Below, piece after piece: positions 28,077 to 36,748 of a stretch of 64,000 nt of DNA (positions are counted from its first letter, which is position 1; each line of letters starts with the position of its first letter). The translations under genes were made by a program, and so were the position numbers. This DNA comes from Leptolyngbya sp. FACHB-321 (GTDB lineage: Bacteria; Cyanobacteriota; Cyanobacteriia; Leptolyngbyales; Leptolyngbyaceae): positions 664,462-728,461 of the forward strand of contig NZ_JACJPI010000058.1 in the NCBI RefSeq assembly GCF_014695975.1, in the 5' to 3' direction. The notes under the pieces are model-generated. The model did no database searches. It was not told the origin of the DNA and was given only the letters and a program-made list of their open reading frames with translations.

Positions 28077-28940
28077 CTAGCCAAGTAGTTGCATGATCAT
28101 GCGGTTTGCCTGTGACTCGTAGCTGCTGCCAAACAAATTGAAGTGATTAAGCACGTGATAAAGGTTATAGAGCGGTTTTCGCTGCTGATAGCCCTCATCA
28201 AGTGGAAAAACCTGGTTATAGCCATGATAGAAAGCAGCGGGAAAGCCACCAAATAGTTCGGTCATTGCCAGGTCAACTTCACGATCGCCCACATACGTTG
28301 CTGGATCAAAAATGACAGGCTCTCCTGCTTGGGTGACAGCGGCATTGCCCGACCACAAATCGCCATGTACTAGCGATGGCTGCGGTGTGTGCCCTGCTAG
28401 TAAGTCGGGGATTAAGGTTAAGAGTTGATCTTGTTTTGGGAAATGCCCGCCGCGACGCTGTGCTAATTGGAATTGGTAGCCCAGACGATGTTTAACCCAA
28501 AACTCAGCCCAGTTTGTCGTCCAGGTATTAATTTGGGGTGTAGAACCGATCGTGTTGTGGCGTTCCCAACCAAAGGTGTCAACTATTTTCGTCTGATGGA
28601 GTGCAGCAAGCTGTTGCCCCATTGCCTCCCATGCAGCGCTAGTTCCCCGCCCCAACTGTAGCCACTCCAAAACAAGATAGGCACTTTCTCCGACCGCCCC
28701 ATAGCAGATGGGCGTTGGCACCCGAATGGTGCCCGTGCGTTGCAGTTGCTGTAATCCTGCTGCTTCTGCCTCAAACATGGCAAGCTCAGACGCTTGATTC
28801 AGCTTGACGAAATAGGTGCGATCACTATCTGACAGTGCATAGCCCTGGTTGATGCACCCACCACCGACAGAGCGGCGATCGCTGCTTGCAAACTGCTTTC
28901 CCGTCACCTGGCTAATCTGGGCAGCAATATGATTCCACAT
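28077..28940 (-). CDS. fructosamine kinase family protein
   Basis: A 287-residue kinase-fold protein of the fructosamine/ketosamine-3-kinase family, which phosphorylates sugar adducts on proteins so that they fall off (deglycation). The ATP-site Lys is in YFVKLN (Lys46). The catalytic loop is VHGDLWSGN (His192-Asp194) and the metal motif is FDPATYVGDREVDLAM (Asp212). ATG at 28940 is chosen, since the upstream extension to 29051 has no family match. Cytoplasmic, single gene. Confidence 0.92.
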   Translation of the reverse strand: MWNHIAAQISQVTGKQFASSDRRSVGGGCINQGYALSDSDRTYFVKLNQASELAMFEAEAAGLQQLQRTGTIRVPTPICYGAVGESAYLVLEWLQLGRGTSAAWEAMGQQLAALHQTKIVDTFGWERHNTIGSTPQINTWTTNWAEFWVKHRLGYQFQLAQRRGGHFPKQDQLLTLIPDLLAGHTPQPSLVHGDLWSGNAAVTQAGEPVIFDPATYVGDREVDLAMTELFGGFPAAFYHGYNQVFPLDEGYQQRKPLYNLYHVLNHFNLFGSSYESQANRMIMQLLG

Positions 28941-29130
28941 GAGAAGTCGTTCGTTTTTGGTTGTTATACCAATTCCCCATAGGATTGTATAGACCAAACT
29001 CCTACAAGTTGTCTTGGGTTCAGACAAGCCTGACTCTTGAATATTGGGCAAGCAAGCTCAGACACTGCTGCGATAGTTCAGCTAAGACAGCAGTGTCAAC
29101 TGACATCAATCGCTAAGGAATGGCGGCTTC

Positions 29131-30258
29131 TTAGCCCATACCAGGAATCAGGCTGCTGCTGAGACGCTTAAGCGCTCGATTGGCAACATCGGCATAACGC
29201 AACTCGCCGCATAAAATTTGCCCAATCCGTTCGGTGGCTGAGGGGCGTTTAATGCCAACTTTATAACCAATGTTGGGAATCCGGTAAAACACACCTGCTA
29301 ATCGTTGTGCCCACACCATATCAGCTCCCCACTCCTTGCTGATGAGGTCGGTGTAGCCTTGCAGTGCATTAGTGTTGCCAGCTAGCGCCTCATCGATCGC
29401 TCCTGCAGCTTTGACCCCTGTAAAAATAGCTGGACGAATCCCTTCGGCTGTGAATGGATCAACCACACAGGCAGCTTCTCCTGCCAATAGCGCATTTTGC
29501 GTGTGCAGCGTTTGGTCGCCGTCCCATAAGGAGAGGGGATGGGTCGTCAGTTGCCCCGTTTTTACATCCATACCGGACTTTTGAGCATACTCAAGCAGCG
29601 TTTTGCTAAGGTCGTTGGGATCGTTGCCTCTAAAGGTTGCAATGCCCAAAGCGTAGCCGTCAGCTTTGGGAAAGCGCCAGACATAGCCATTTTTGACCAT
29701 GCCAAATTCAAAGAAGGCATTGACGGCATCAACATTGGACGCTGCCACTTCTAGCACTGCGCCCGATCTCTGCTTGGGTGCTTTAAAACCAAGCCATTTG
29801 GCTGTGGGTCCCTTCGCGCCATCGGCAGCAATGAGGTAACGTCCGGTAACAGCACCATCAGCGGTATTTACTTGCCAGTGATCACTCTTAAACTCGATAC
29901 CAGTTGCTTCCGTATTATCCCGCAGTTCAGCACCTTGCTTTTGTGCTTGTTGCACTAGGTAATGATCAAAGACGTTGCGGTTGACCATCCACATTGGCTC
30001 GGCGGTTTGAAGCTTGGCGTTAACGGGATCGCCCAGCTTCCAGGTGTAGCAAATGTTCTCAATTTTGCGCTCGATCGCTGGAGCAAAATCGAAGTCAAAC
30101 CATTGAGCGATCGCGGGAGAAACGCCTCCACTACAGGGCTTGTAGCGAGGCAAAGACTGCTTTTCTAGCAGCAGCACTGATCGTCCACGCTTTGCTAAGT
30201 GGTAGGCAGCACTCGCGCCAGCAGGACCGGCTCCGACAACAATACAGTCAAACATCAT
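29131..30258 (-). CDS. geranylgeranyl-reductase-family flavoprotein
   Basis: An FAD-dependent oxidoreductase, 375 residues. The dinucleotide fold is CIVVGAGPAGASAAYHLAKRG (GAGPAG at 9-14). PRYKPCSGGVSPAI is the substrate-side motif of the geranylgeranyl-reductase family, and LLAGEAACVVDPFTAEGIRPA is the second FAD motif. It is shorter than the ChlP enzyme of chlorophyll synthesis (about 405) and lacks its exact signature, so it is probably a paralogue that reduces some other prenyl chain or quinone. No cotranscribed partner. Confidence 0.85.
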   Translation of the reverse strand: MMFDCIVVGAGPAGASAAYHLAKRGRSVLLLEKQSLPRYKPCSGGVSPAIAQWFDFDFAPAIERKIENICYTWKLGDPVNAKLQTAEPMWMVNRNVFDHYLVQQAQKQGAELRDNTEATGIEFKSDHWQVNTADGAVTGRYLIAADGAKGPTAKWLGFKAPKQRSGAVLEVAASNVDAVNAFFEFGMVKNGYVWRFPKADGYALGIATFRGNDPNDLSKTLLEYAQKSGMDVKTGQLTTHPLSLWDGDQTLHTQNALLAGEAACVVDPFTAEGIRPAIFTGVKAAGAIDEALAGNTNALQGYTDLISKEWGADMVWAQRLAGVFYRIPNIGYKVGIKRPSATERIGQILCGELRYADVANRALKRLSSSLIPGMG

Positions 30259-30544
30259 GCCATCCTTATCAATGCTCAGGTGCTTGCGCCAAATGGTCTG
30301 GCTGTTTTAGCGTCAGACAACTTGAGATAAATGCCCTATCGTACGTATTTGCCTCAATTATGCAATTCACCAGTTCTACGGAGTGCAAAGTTCCGATAAG
30401 AATCCTAGGATGAAGGCGTAAACCTTTCATGAAGCATTCGATCGAGAACGAGAGAATACTGATTGCTAGAAAACAGCTATCGCCAAAAGCTTTAGAGAGC
30501 TGACGGCTTAGATCCGCTGCAACCAATTTGGTGAGGCTAAACCG

Positions 30545-30715
30545 ATGTGGGAACTTTGTATTCGCTATCCAAACGGGCAAGAGCGCGCGCTTCGGTCATA
30601 TCACGATCGTGAGGTCGCCCTCAAACGGATTGATGCCATTTATTCTGACGGCTATCCGATGCACGTTGCCTATATTGTGCGACCTGCACAAGAACTACTT
30701 TCAGTGGTCAGCTAA
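30545..30715 (+). CDS. small conserved cyanobacterial protein, 56 residues
   Basis: A short gene reading MWELCIRYPNGQERALRSY at its start, with REVALKRIDAIYSDGYPMHV in the middle. It resembles small proteins I recall from many cyanobacteria (WEL.VRYPNG..., AL..IDAIYS.GYP). Function unknown. The stop TAA at 30713-30715 and the last few residues are supplied by a GGTCAGCTAACAGCGG repeat, so the C-terminus may have been altered by repeat insertion. Confidence 0.65.
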   Translation: MWELCIRYPNGQERALRSYHDREVALKRIDAIYSDGYPMHVAYIVRPAQELLSVVS

Positions 30716-30898
30716 CAGCGGTCAGCTTTCAGGGTTATTTCGTTCGTGACATAAATAGCTATCAGTAGTTAGCTATCAGCTTCTAGCAACATCACTGGCT
30801 TGAAGCCAAGAAAAAGCCGCTTGATCGACTTTCAATTTCTAGCTTTTAGCCTTAAAGACATGGCTGATTGCTGACCGCTGACTACTGACCGCTCACTA
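30699..30898. repeat. cluster of GGTCAG/TAGC short repeats
   Basis: Degenerate copies of GGTCAGCTAACAGCGGTCAGC, TAGCTATCAGTAGTTAGC and, near the right end, GCTGACCGCTGACTACTGACC, filling the gap between two convergent genes. The units supply the stop of the 56-residue gene and touch the frr stop codon. A related copy is at 25155-25199. Confidence 0.65.
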
Positions 30899-31444
30899 CA
30901 CTGTCATAATATCTTTCTCTTTGCTAGCAAGAGTTTCGTCGACTTTGGCAACATATTTGTCCGTTAGCTTCTGCACTTTGTCTTGCAGGTCGCGGGCTTC
31001 ATCTTCAGCAAGTTCGCTGTTTTTCTCCTGCTTGCGGATGGAGTCAACAGCATCGCGTCGAATATTACGAATGGAGACTTTGCCTTCTTCCGCATACTTC
31101 GCTGCAATTTTGACGAACTCTTTACGCCGATCGCTCGTTAACGGTGGAATATTCAGACGAATAATGGAGCCATCGTTATTGGGCGTAAGTCCCACATCAG
31201 AGAGGGAAATCGATCGCTCAATCAAGCTAAGGCTACTGCGATCGAACGGCTGTATCGTAATCGTCGAAGCATCAGGAGTACTAATGTTTGCAAGCGTTTT
31301 GAGCGGCGTTGGCACGCCGTAATATTCCACCTGTACGCGATCAAGAATAGAGGCGTTCGCCCGTCCGGTGCGAATGGTATTAAAGGACCGTTGAGTAGAC
31401 TCAACAGCCTTCTGCATATGGTCTTCGACGTCAGCTAACTTCAC
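30896..31444 (-). CDS. frr: ribosome recycling factor
   Basis: Splits the ribosome after termination together with EF-G. From GTG at 31444 the protein is 182 residues, the usual length. [19 protein letters not shown] (19-37) and [19 protein letters not shown] are family signatures. The GTG start is decided by GGAGG five bases upstream (read on the minus strand); a longer frame to 31498 overlaps pyrH further and has no homology there. It overlaps pyrH by 14 nt, the standard pyrH-frr operon. Confidence 0.97.
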   Translation of the reverse strand: MKLADVEDHMQKAVESTQRSFNTIRTGRANASILDRVQVEYYGVPTPLKTLANISTPDASTITIQPFDRSSLSLIERSISLSDVGLTPNNDGSIIRLNIPPLTSDRRKEFVKIAAKYAEEGKVSIRNIRRDAVDSIRKQEKNSELAEDEARDLQDKVQKLTDKYVAKVDETLASKEKDIMTV

Positions 31445-32159
31445 AAGAACCTCCGACAAGCGTTCCAATTTGTTCCCCTGCCACCGCTCGACGTACATTT
31501 CCTTTAACGGAGAGGTCGAACACGATGATAGGAATATTGTTGTCCTTACATAAGGATATGGCAGTACTGTCCATCACCCGTAGATCTTGGGCAAGAATAT
31601 GCCCATAGGTAAGGCTTTTATAGCGACGTGCTTGCGGATTAGTAGTTGGGTCAGAGTCATAAATGCCATCGACTTTGGTTGCCTTAAACAACACATCAGC
31701 ACTGATTTCCGCTGCGCGGAGTGCTGCCGTTGTATCAGTCGTAAAGAACGGATTGCCAGAGCCCGCACCAAAAATGACTACACGCCCTTTCTCAAGATGC
31801 CGGATGGCACGTCGCCGAATGTACGGTTCTGCAACTTCCTGCATCGAAATTGCCGTTTGTACGCGAGTGGGAACGCCGATTTGCTCCAGAGAATCCTGAA
31901 GCGTCATGGCATTCATCACCGTCGCAATCATGCCGATGTAGTCAGCAGTAGCGCGATCCATGCCAGCGGCAGCGCCCTTGACTCCTCGAAAGATATTGCC
32001 ACCACCTACAACGATCGCCACTTGTACACCAGTAGCGGTGACAGCAGCAACCTCTTGAGCGATGTCTTGCACAATATTTGGATCGATTCCGTAAGAAAGC
32101 TCACCCATGAGGGCTTCACCGCTTAACTTCAGCACAACTCGCTGGTAAGTGACTCCCAT
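31431..32159 (-). CDS. pyrH: uridylate kinase
   Basis: Hexameric UMP kinase (UMP + ATP to UDP) for pyrimidine nucleotide synthesis; 242 residues, cytoplasmic. Motifs: [14 protein letters not shown] (8-21), [11 protein letters not shown] (50-60), [17 protein letters not shown] and [18 protein letters not shown]. First gene of a unit with frr, whose GTG lies inside its last codons. No terminator is seen between them. Confidence 0.97.
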   Translation of the reverse strand: MGVTYQRVVLKLSGEALMGELSYGIDPNIVQDIAQEVAAVTATGVQVAIVVGGGNIFRGVKGAAAGMDRATADYIGMIATVMNAMTLQDSLEQIGVPTRVQTAISMQEVAEPYIRRRAIRHLEKGRVVIFGAGSGNPFFTTDTTAALRAAEISADVLFKATKVDGIYDSDPTTNPQARRYKSLTYGHILAQDLRVMDSTAISLCKDNNIPIIVFDLSVKGNVRRAVAGEQIGTLVGGSCEVS

Positions 32160-32346
32160 GTGGTGTTACTTCTCTAACTCCAGGTTACTTTCAATCATAA
32201 AGATACTCCTTCGTGGAGATATTCGTCCACTCAGCCTTATTGGAGATATCCGTCCACTTAGGTAGATGATCAGGAAAGTAAGTAAAAGATAGCCTGAGAT
32301 CTCTATAAGGCTGGTATGAGACTGAACAGAAGCACTATAGCCTTGA

Positions 32347-32378
32347 AGTCCATTGAACGGTAAGTCCATTGAACGGTA
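32347..32378 (+). repeat. 16-bp perfect tandem duplication
   Basis: AGTCCATTGAACGGTA occurs twice in a row (32347-32362, 32363-32378). Confidence 0.9.
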
Positions 32379-32454
32379 AGCAGTGATTTGAGCGATCGAC
32401 AGCTAACAACAGTCAATCATGAGTCAGGCACTTGGAGGCTGTTTGAAAAGGGTC

Positions 32455-32630
32455 TGGCGGTTAAAACTGCGACTACACCAACAAAGTTCGCCGACGGGGA
32501 CTACCGAAAGACAAAGGTTTTATAACCTGCGGCGACAGTTTATCGCCCGTTGAGCATGGCTACGCTAGCGTCTCTGTAGCTGCGTTCGCGTAGCGTCTCC
32601 GTAGTGAAGCGCCCTGCATGGGCTAGGAGT
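32455..32630. repeat. degenerate dispersed cyanobacterial repeats
   Basis: The left part (GCGGTTAAAACTGCGACTAC, then CACCAACAAAGTTCGCC) looks like a decayed copy of a dispersed element I recall from many filamentous cyanobacteria. The right part has GGCTACGCTAGCG and GCGTTCGCGTAGCGTCTCC, the palindromic TACGC/GCGTA repeat common in Nostoc-like genomes. Recognition is from memory. Confidence 0.5.
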
Positions 32631-32750
32631 ATTTAGTCGCCCGCGCTACAAGAATCTGGACCTTTAAAACATCCTCTAGGATTGTTGCTTGCTTCCTCAA
32701 AGGTCAGGCTAAACATGAAGGCTATTAAAGTCTTGCTCCTAAAGCGTTCT

Positions 32751-33266
32751 TTAGTAGAGGCTTGGTGCTGAGTAGTGTCCCAAGACCTCCTGCCCCCAAT
32801 GCACCAGCTTTTCAGGTCCTTCAATCATCAGCAGATAGCGTCCGTGGTTCAGGTGATGACGATAAATGCTGGCGGTGCTGCCCTCGCCTAAAAAGCCAAA
32901 CAAGCTGCCAGCCACGGCAGCACAAATGCCGCTGAGTAGAGTTGTTGTCAACACAACTGCGGCTGTATTCCAGCCTGGGGTAAAGATCAGCGAGGCAACA
33001 AGGCTCAAGACAAAGCCTGAGCAAGCAGCAATAGTGCCAAAACTGCGGGCTTTATGAAAAGCAATATGCAACGGGGTTTTTAAGCCCACCCGATCGGGAC
33101 TGCTGTACCCTGCGCCCACGATCGCCAAATGCTCTGGAGAAATACCGTGGTAGTGCAGCAACCGATATGCCTGAAAAGCGGCGGCTTCATCGGGAAGAAC
33201 CACGATCGCCAGGTAAGTCAGGCGACGCTTAAACGTTGAGCCGCGAAAGAAGCGTGCAATAGCCAC
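32751..33266 (-). CDS. membrane protein with stress-protein-like N-terminus, unknown
   Basis: A 171-residue protein. The N-terminal 70 residues form a ferredoxin-like alpha/beta unit (TYLAIVVLPDEAAAFQAYRLL... EHLAIVG) of the kind found in GSP17M/YflT-like proteins. Two hydrophobic helices with small residues follow at about 76-98 (FGTIAACSGFVLSLVASLIF) and 101-125 (a glycine-zipper-like stretch). The last part, YLLMIEGPEKLVHWGQEVL, repeats the alpha/beta pattern. Function unknown. Confidence 0.65.
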   Translation of the reverse strand: MAIARFFRGSTFKRRLTYLAIVVLPDEAAAFQAYRLLHYHGISPEHLAIVGAGYSSPDRVGLKTPLHIAFHKARSFGTIAACSGFVLSLVASLIFTPGWNTAAVVLTTTLLSGICAAVAGSLFGFLGEGSTASIYRHHLNHGRYLLMIEGPEKLVHWGQEVLGHYSAPSLY

Positions 33267-33505
33267 AAACCTAGTCCGGTATGAGGGAGTTTCCTGTCTG
33301 AATTCTAACCTTAGTCATTCGTTAGAAGTGCCTGATCTTAAAGGCAATTTAAGGAATGCTTTTGTAAGTGAGAGTGCTGTATACAGGCTGTAGTATGGCG
33401 TAGATTGCTTGCTTAACGCTAAAAAACTGACAATGCAAGTAGTTCGCTATTCTAGAAGTAGACTATCGGTTTACGTTTTCACTATTCATCACGGTTTCAC
33501 AATCT

Positions 33506-33844
33506 ATGCCTCCTCGTTGGCCCCGTCAACCCGATCGCAACGATCCGGCTTACCGTAAGCTTGATGATCGTATGAACTTGGCAATGCACGTTGCGATCTT
33601 TGCAGTCACCAATTCTGGGCTCTGGTTTTTCCGCATTCTCGGCGAAAGAACGTCCCCACCTGGTACTCCGGATAGTTTGCCTTGGACACCCTTGCTTACA
33701 CTTGTCTGGGCGGGACTTTTGGTTGCCCATGCAATGTTTATTTTGACGATCGCTAATTACTCTGAACCAACTGCCACAGCCACCAGTGCGGGCACTGGTT
33801 TTAAGCCAAAGGTCACGGCAAACACGACTAAAGCGTCTAAGTAG
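33506..33844 (+). CDS. 2TM-domain protein
   Basis: A 112-residue small membrane protein of the 2TM-domain type. RKLDDRMNLAMHVAIFAVTN (17-36) is the typical basic lead-in and first helix. The second helix is LLTLVWAGLLVAHAMFILTI (about 63-82). The C-terminal tail is Thr/Ala/Lys-rich and probably disordered. The role of the domain is unknown. Single gene. Confidence 0.75.
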   Translation: MPPRWPRQPDRNDPAYRKLDDRMNLAMHVAIFAVTNSGLWFFRILGERTSPPGTPDSLPWTPLLTLVWAGLLVAHAMFILTIANYSEPTATATSAGTGFKPKVTANTTKASK

Positions 33845-34054
33845 TAGTGTCTGAGGCGATCGAGGCATTTGGTCGTTGCCATTCGCTTCTCTCGGAATCG
33901 GCTAACGACCTGGAAACGCTTAAAAGCCCTTCTTCGGTGGGAGAAGGATAACGATGAGGGTAAACCTAATTATGCATTATTGTCGTGATTGGTCTTTAGG
34001 CATTAGCAGCCTTTTTAGTACACGCTCTCTTTAACAAAATCGGGGATTATCGTC

Positions 34055-34363
34055 ATGGCACTAACCAGTTCTAGTGAAGCGATCGAAGCGCTGGCTGCCG
34101 AGATCGGTGAAAAAATCTACATTGACGTAGCAAAGTGGCATCTCTACTTAGCGGATGCTCATCTGCATACTGTTCTAGCGGAGAAGTTCTATCCGCTATT
34201 GTCTGCCAACGCCATCGCAGAAAATGAAGTCATCAAGATCCTTGAAGGCATTTCGGTAAAACTGGGTGGCGGCAAGCGCGAAGTACCGTTAACCGATCTG
34301 CTGCCTATGCAATGCCAGGTTAACTTGATTGACCTGCTGGAAGAGTTTCAGCGGGATATGTAA
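34055..34363 (+). CDS. DUF3181 family protein
   Basis: A 102-residue all-helical acidic protein, cyanobacterium-specific family DUF3181. The order IGEKIYIDVAKWHLYLADAH, LAEKFYPLL and GGGKREVPLTDLLP is diagnostic. No membrane segment; function unknown. A clear terminator begins right after the stop, so it ends its transcript. Confidence 0.85.
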   Translation: MALTSSSEAIEALAAEIGEKIYIDVAKWHLYLADAHLHTVLAEKFYPLLSANAIAENEVIKILEGISVKLGGGKREVPLTDLLPMQCQVNLIDLLEEFQRDM

Positions 34364-34364
34364 G

Positions 34365-34396
34365 AAAACATTGGCTTATCAGCAGCCAACGTTTTA
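34365..34396 (+). terminator. intrinsic terminator after the DUF3181 gene
   Basis: AAAACATTGGCT / AGCCAACGTTTT pair around a seven-base loop with one mismatch, two bases after the stop codon, with a short T-run at the end. A second inverted repeat (TAGCCTCA at 34401, TGAGGCTA at 34447) follows. Confidence 0.75.
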
Positions 34397-34544
34397 GCCT
34401 TAGCCTCAAGCGGTGAGTTGCTTTCAAAGTACAGTTACCCACTTCCTGAGGCTATAGCCGTTAGATTGTTTCTCACAGGTTCTTCGCAGGTTTTTTCCCG
34501 CAAGGAATGCAGTTGGTTTTTGACCAAGGCTTTGACAATGCTAG

Positions 34545-36212
34545 TTAAGGTTGCTTGAGAAAGCGCTGTCTGAGACGATCGCTCACCTGCTTTACCTCTG
34601 GTATCCGAAGCTGGATGGCAATCAGCCCAAAGATGCCTAACCCTACCAGCCCCGAGAGACATAGCTGCAACAACAACAGCCATGGTCCTTCGCGACCAAG
34701 AAAATGTTCGCTGGCTTGCAGTGTGCCCCAAGCGGCAAAGCCAGAAGCGATGCTAGCGATCGTCAACCCTGCCAGTGGTACAGCCCACTCCCGCAAGGGT
34801 AAGCCACCTAGGCGACGGTTGAGCATCCATAGCATAGCTATCATCGAAACCACATTCACGGTCACAGTTGCCAGTATTAAACCCGGCGCTCCTAAAGGCT
34901 TGACCAGGAAGAAGTCCAGCAGTGCGTTGAGAAAAATATTGACGACGCTGATGCGAAACGGCGTATCGCCATCTTCCAGAGCGTAAAACACTCGCACCAA
35001 AACATCCCGCGCTAGATAAAAAAACATCCCCAACGCATAAACAACTAGCACTGAAGCCGTCAAGGCTGAGTCTGCGACAGTAAACGCATAGCGTTCGTAG
35101 ACAACTCGTGAGAGCGGAAACGCTAGCGCCATCATCAGCGCACTTACAGGCAGCATTGTCACAGCCGTTGTTAGTAAACCCTGGCGAATCCGCACCTTGA
35201 GTTCAGCCCAGTTTTCGGGTGCAGCTAGCTTGGCAAATGCAGGCAATAGTGGCACCAAAATAGCGTTAGAGATAATGCCCAACGGTGTCAGTACAAGCAG
35301 CCCAGCGTACCCCATTGCTGAAACCGCCGCTGCTGCATTAGGAATAAAGGAGGCAAAAAATAGATCTGTCCATACATTGATTTGCATCATGCCCGACGAA
35401 AATGTAGCCGGACCCATGATTTTGATCACTTCCTGCACGGCTGGTTCGCGGAAGTTAAAGCGCAACCGCAAACCGCCCAGTCCTGACTTCCACTGCGCCG
35501 GAAGCTGAACCAACCATTGCAAAACGGCTCCTGCCAGCGTTGACCATGCCAGCACTGCTCCACCTAAGGCTGCATATTGCGGTAAAGCAATCTTGTCGCC
35601 CAGGTAAAGTGCTAGTCCACCCAGCCCAACCAGCATCGTCACGCTAGAGAACAGGGGGCTGATGGACGGTAGCCAATACTGATCCGCTGCGTTTAAGGCT
35701 CCAAAGCCAATCCCGATTAGCCCTGCTAGCATTGCCATTGGTGCCATAATGCGAAACTGCTGCACCGCGATCGCTCTCGTTTGCTGCAAGGTTTCAAAGG
35801 TGGCTGCGTCAATGCCTTGTGCGGTTGCCTGGTCAGCGGTGATGTATAAGCCTGGAGCCACCAGATGCATTAAAGGATTGGCAAACACGACAAGCCCGAT
35901 CGTGACGAGCAGCAAGATGCCCCCTACTAGTGTTGTAATGCCTTCCATAATGGGAGCAACTTCGGCTTGCTTGCGCTTTGCCAGTACGCTGACGATCGCA
36001 CTATGAAAGGGACCGTTGATACCTCCCAATAGAATCAGCAAAAAGCTTGGGATGACATAGGCAAAGTTATAGGCACCGTAGGCAGGACCCACCCCAAAAG
36101 CAGCCGCGATCGCCTGCTGTCGCACTAGCCCAAAAAGCTTGCTGATGAGTGTGGCGATCGCCACAATCCCGGCAATGCCTGCTAGAGAGCGAGTCGGTTT
36201 CGATTCAGTCAC
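34545..36212 (-). CDS. murJ: lipid II flippase MurJ
   Basis: A 555-residue polytopic protein of the MurJ/MviN family (about 14 helices), which flips lipid II across the plasma membrane for peptidoglycan synthesis. The start reads GIVAIATLISKLFGLVRQQA and continues AAAFGVGPAYGAYNFAY, the classical MviN beginning with its conserved Arg. GINGPFHSAIV and PLLPAFAKL follow, and ARDVLVRVFYALEDGDTPFR lies in the second half. Full length, no partner gene adjacent. Confidence 0.95.
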   Translation of the reverse strand: MTESKPTRSLAGIAGIVAIATLISKLFGLVRQQAIAAAFGVGPAYGAYNFAYVIPSFLLILLGGINGPFHSAIVSVLAKRKQAEVAPIMEGITTLVGGILLLVTIGLVVFANPLMHLVAPGLYITADQATAQGIDAATFETLQQTRAIAVQQFRIMAPMAMLAGLIGIGFGALNAADQYWLPSISPLFSSVTMLVGLGGLALYLGDKIALPQYAALGGAVLAWSTLAGAVLQWLVQLPAQWKSGLGGLRLRFNFREPAVQEVIKIMGPATFSSGMMQINVWTDLFFASFIPNAAAAVSAMGYAGLLVLTPLGIISNAILVPLLPAFAKLAAPENWAELKVRIRQGLLTTAVTMLPVSALMMALAFPLSRVVYERYAFTVADSALTASVLVVYALGMFFYLARDVLVRVFYALEDGDTPFRISVVNIFLNALLDFFLVKPLGAPGLILATVTVNVVSMIAMLWMLNRRLGGLPLREWAVPLAGLTIASIASGFAAWGTLQASEHFLGREGPWLLLLQLCLSGLVGLGIFGLIAIQLRIPEVKQVSDRLRQRFLKQP

Positions 36213-36409
36213 GTGGGGTCTGCATAGTAGAACTTCACTATTTAACCTGAGTTCGGGGTACGCTGAAACCTTTCTTCCACATTGCTGGTTTCAAGTACGT
36301 CAGCCGCCTCTACTCAAGTCACTGCTTTAGCTGAATCCTGGTTTATTGAGCCGCATAAAAAATTGCTCATGAGCGGTCTGCTCATTACGTCATCTATGGA
36401 CACTAAAAG

Positions 36410-36676
36410 CTATTTCGCCTTTCGTTTCGACTTGGGTGGCGTGCGGTGTTCCCCAAAGTATTTTTCGCTGCGGTAGCGCAGCCACACCCGTAACTGCTGT
36501 GGAATTTGGTCTTTTTGATCCTTTGTTAAGGTGTTGTAAAGGGCTAAAGCGCGATCGCGTTCGCCCCGGCAGGCAGCATTATTGTGGGCATCCCAATAGC
36601 TGCGGGCAACCCGAATGCGCCGACAGACTTCTTTGACCAGTGCTGCTCCCGTAAGGGGCTGTTCCTGCTTTGCCAT
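36410..36676 (-). CDS. small basic hypothetical protein
   Basis: An 88-residue basic soluble protein from ATG at 36676; a 97-residue form from ATG at 36703 is possible and neither has a good RBS. CRRIRVARSYWDAHNNAACR and QIPQQLRVWLRYRSEKYFGE are the most protein-like parts, and the C-terminus is Lys/Arg-rich (PPKSKRKAK). It looks like a conserved cyanobacterial unknown; nucleic-acid binding is only a guess from charge. Confidence 0.6.
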   Translation of the reverse strand: MAKQEQPLTGAALVKEVCRRIRVARSYWDAHNNAACRGERDRALALYNTLTKDQKDQIPQQLRVWLRYRSEKYFGEHRTPPKSKRKAK

Positions 36677-36748
36677 ACTGCAATTAAACTGTGCGTCTCC
36701 CATCCTAATCTAGAGGATTACAGGCTTACGTCTACGATCGTGCCAGCC

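Larger units (their letters stand above)
32160..32750. other. 591-bp repeat-bearing spacer
   Basis: Upstream of pyrH and behind the 32751 gene. It holds two imperfect copies of GGAGATATTCGTCCACT (32214-32260), a perfect 16-bp tandem duplication (32347-32378) and a cluster of cyanobacterial palindrome-type repeats (32455-32630). No gene supported. Confidence 0.6.
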
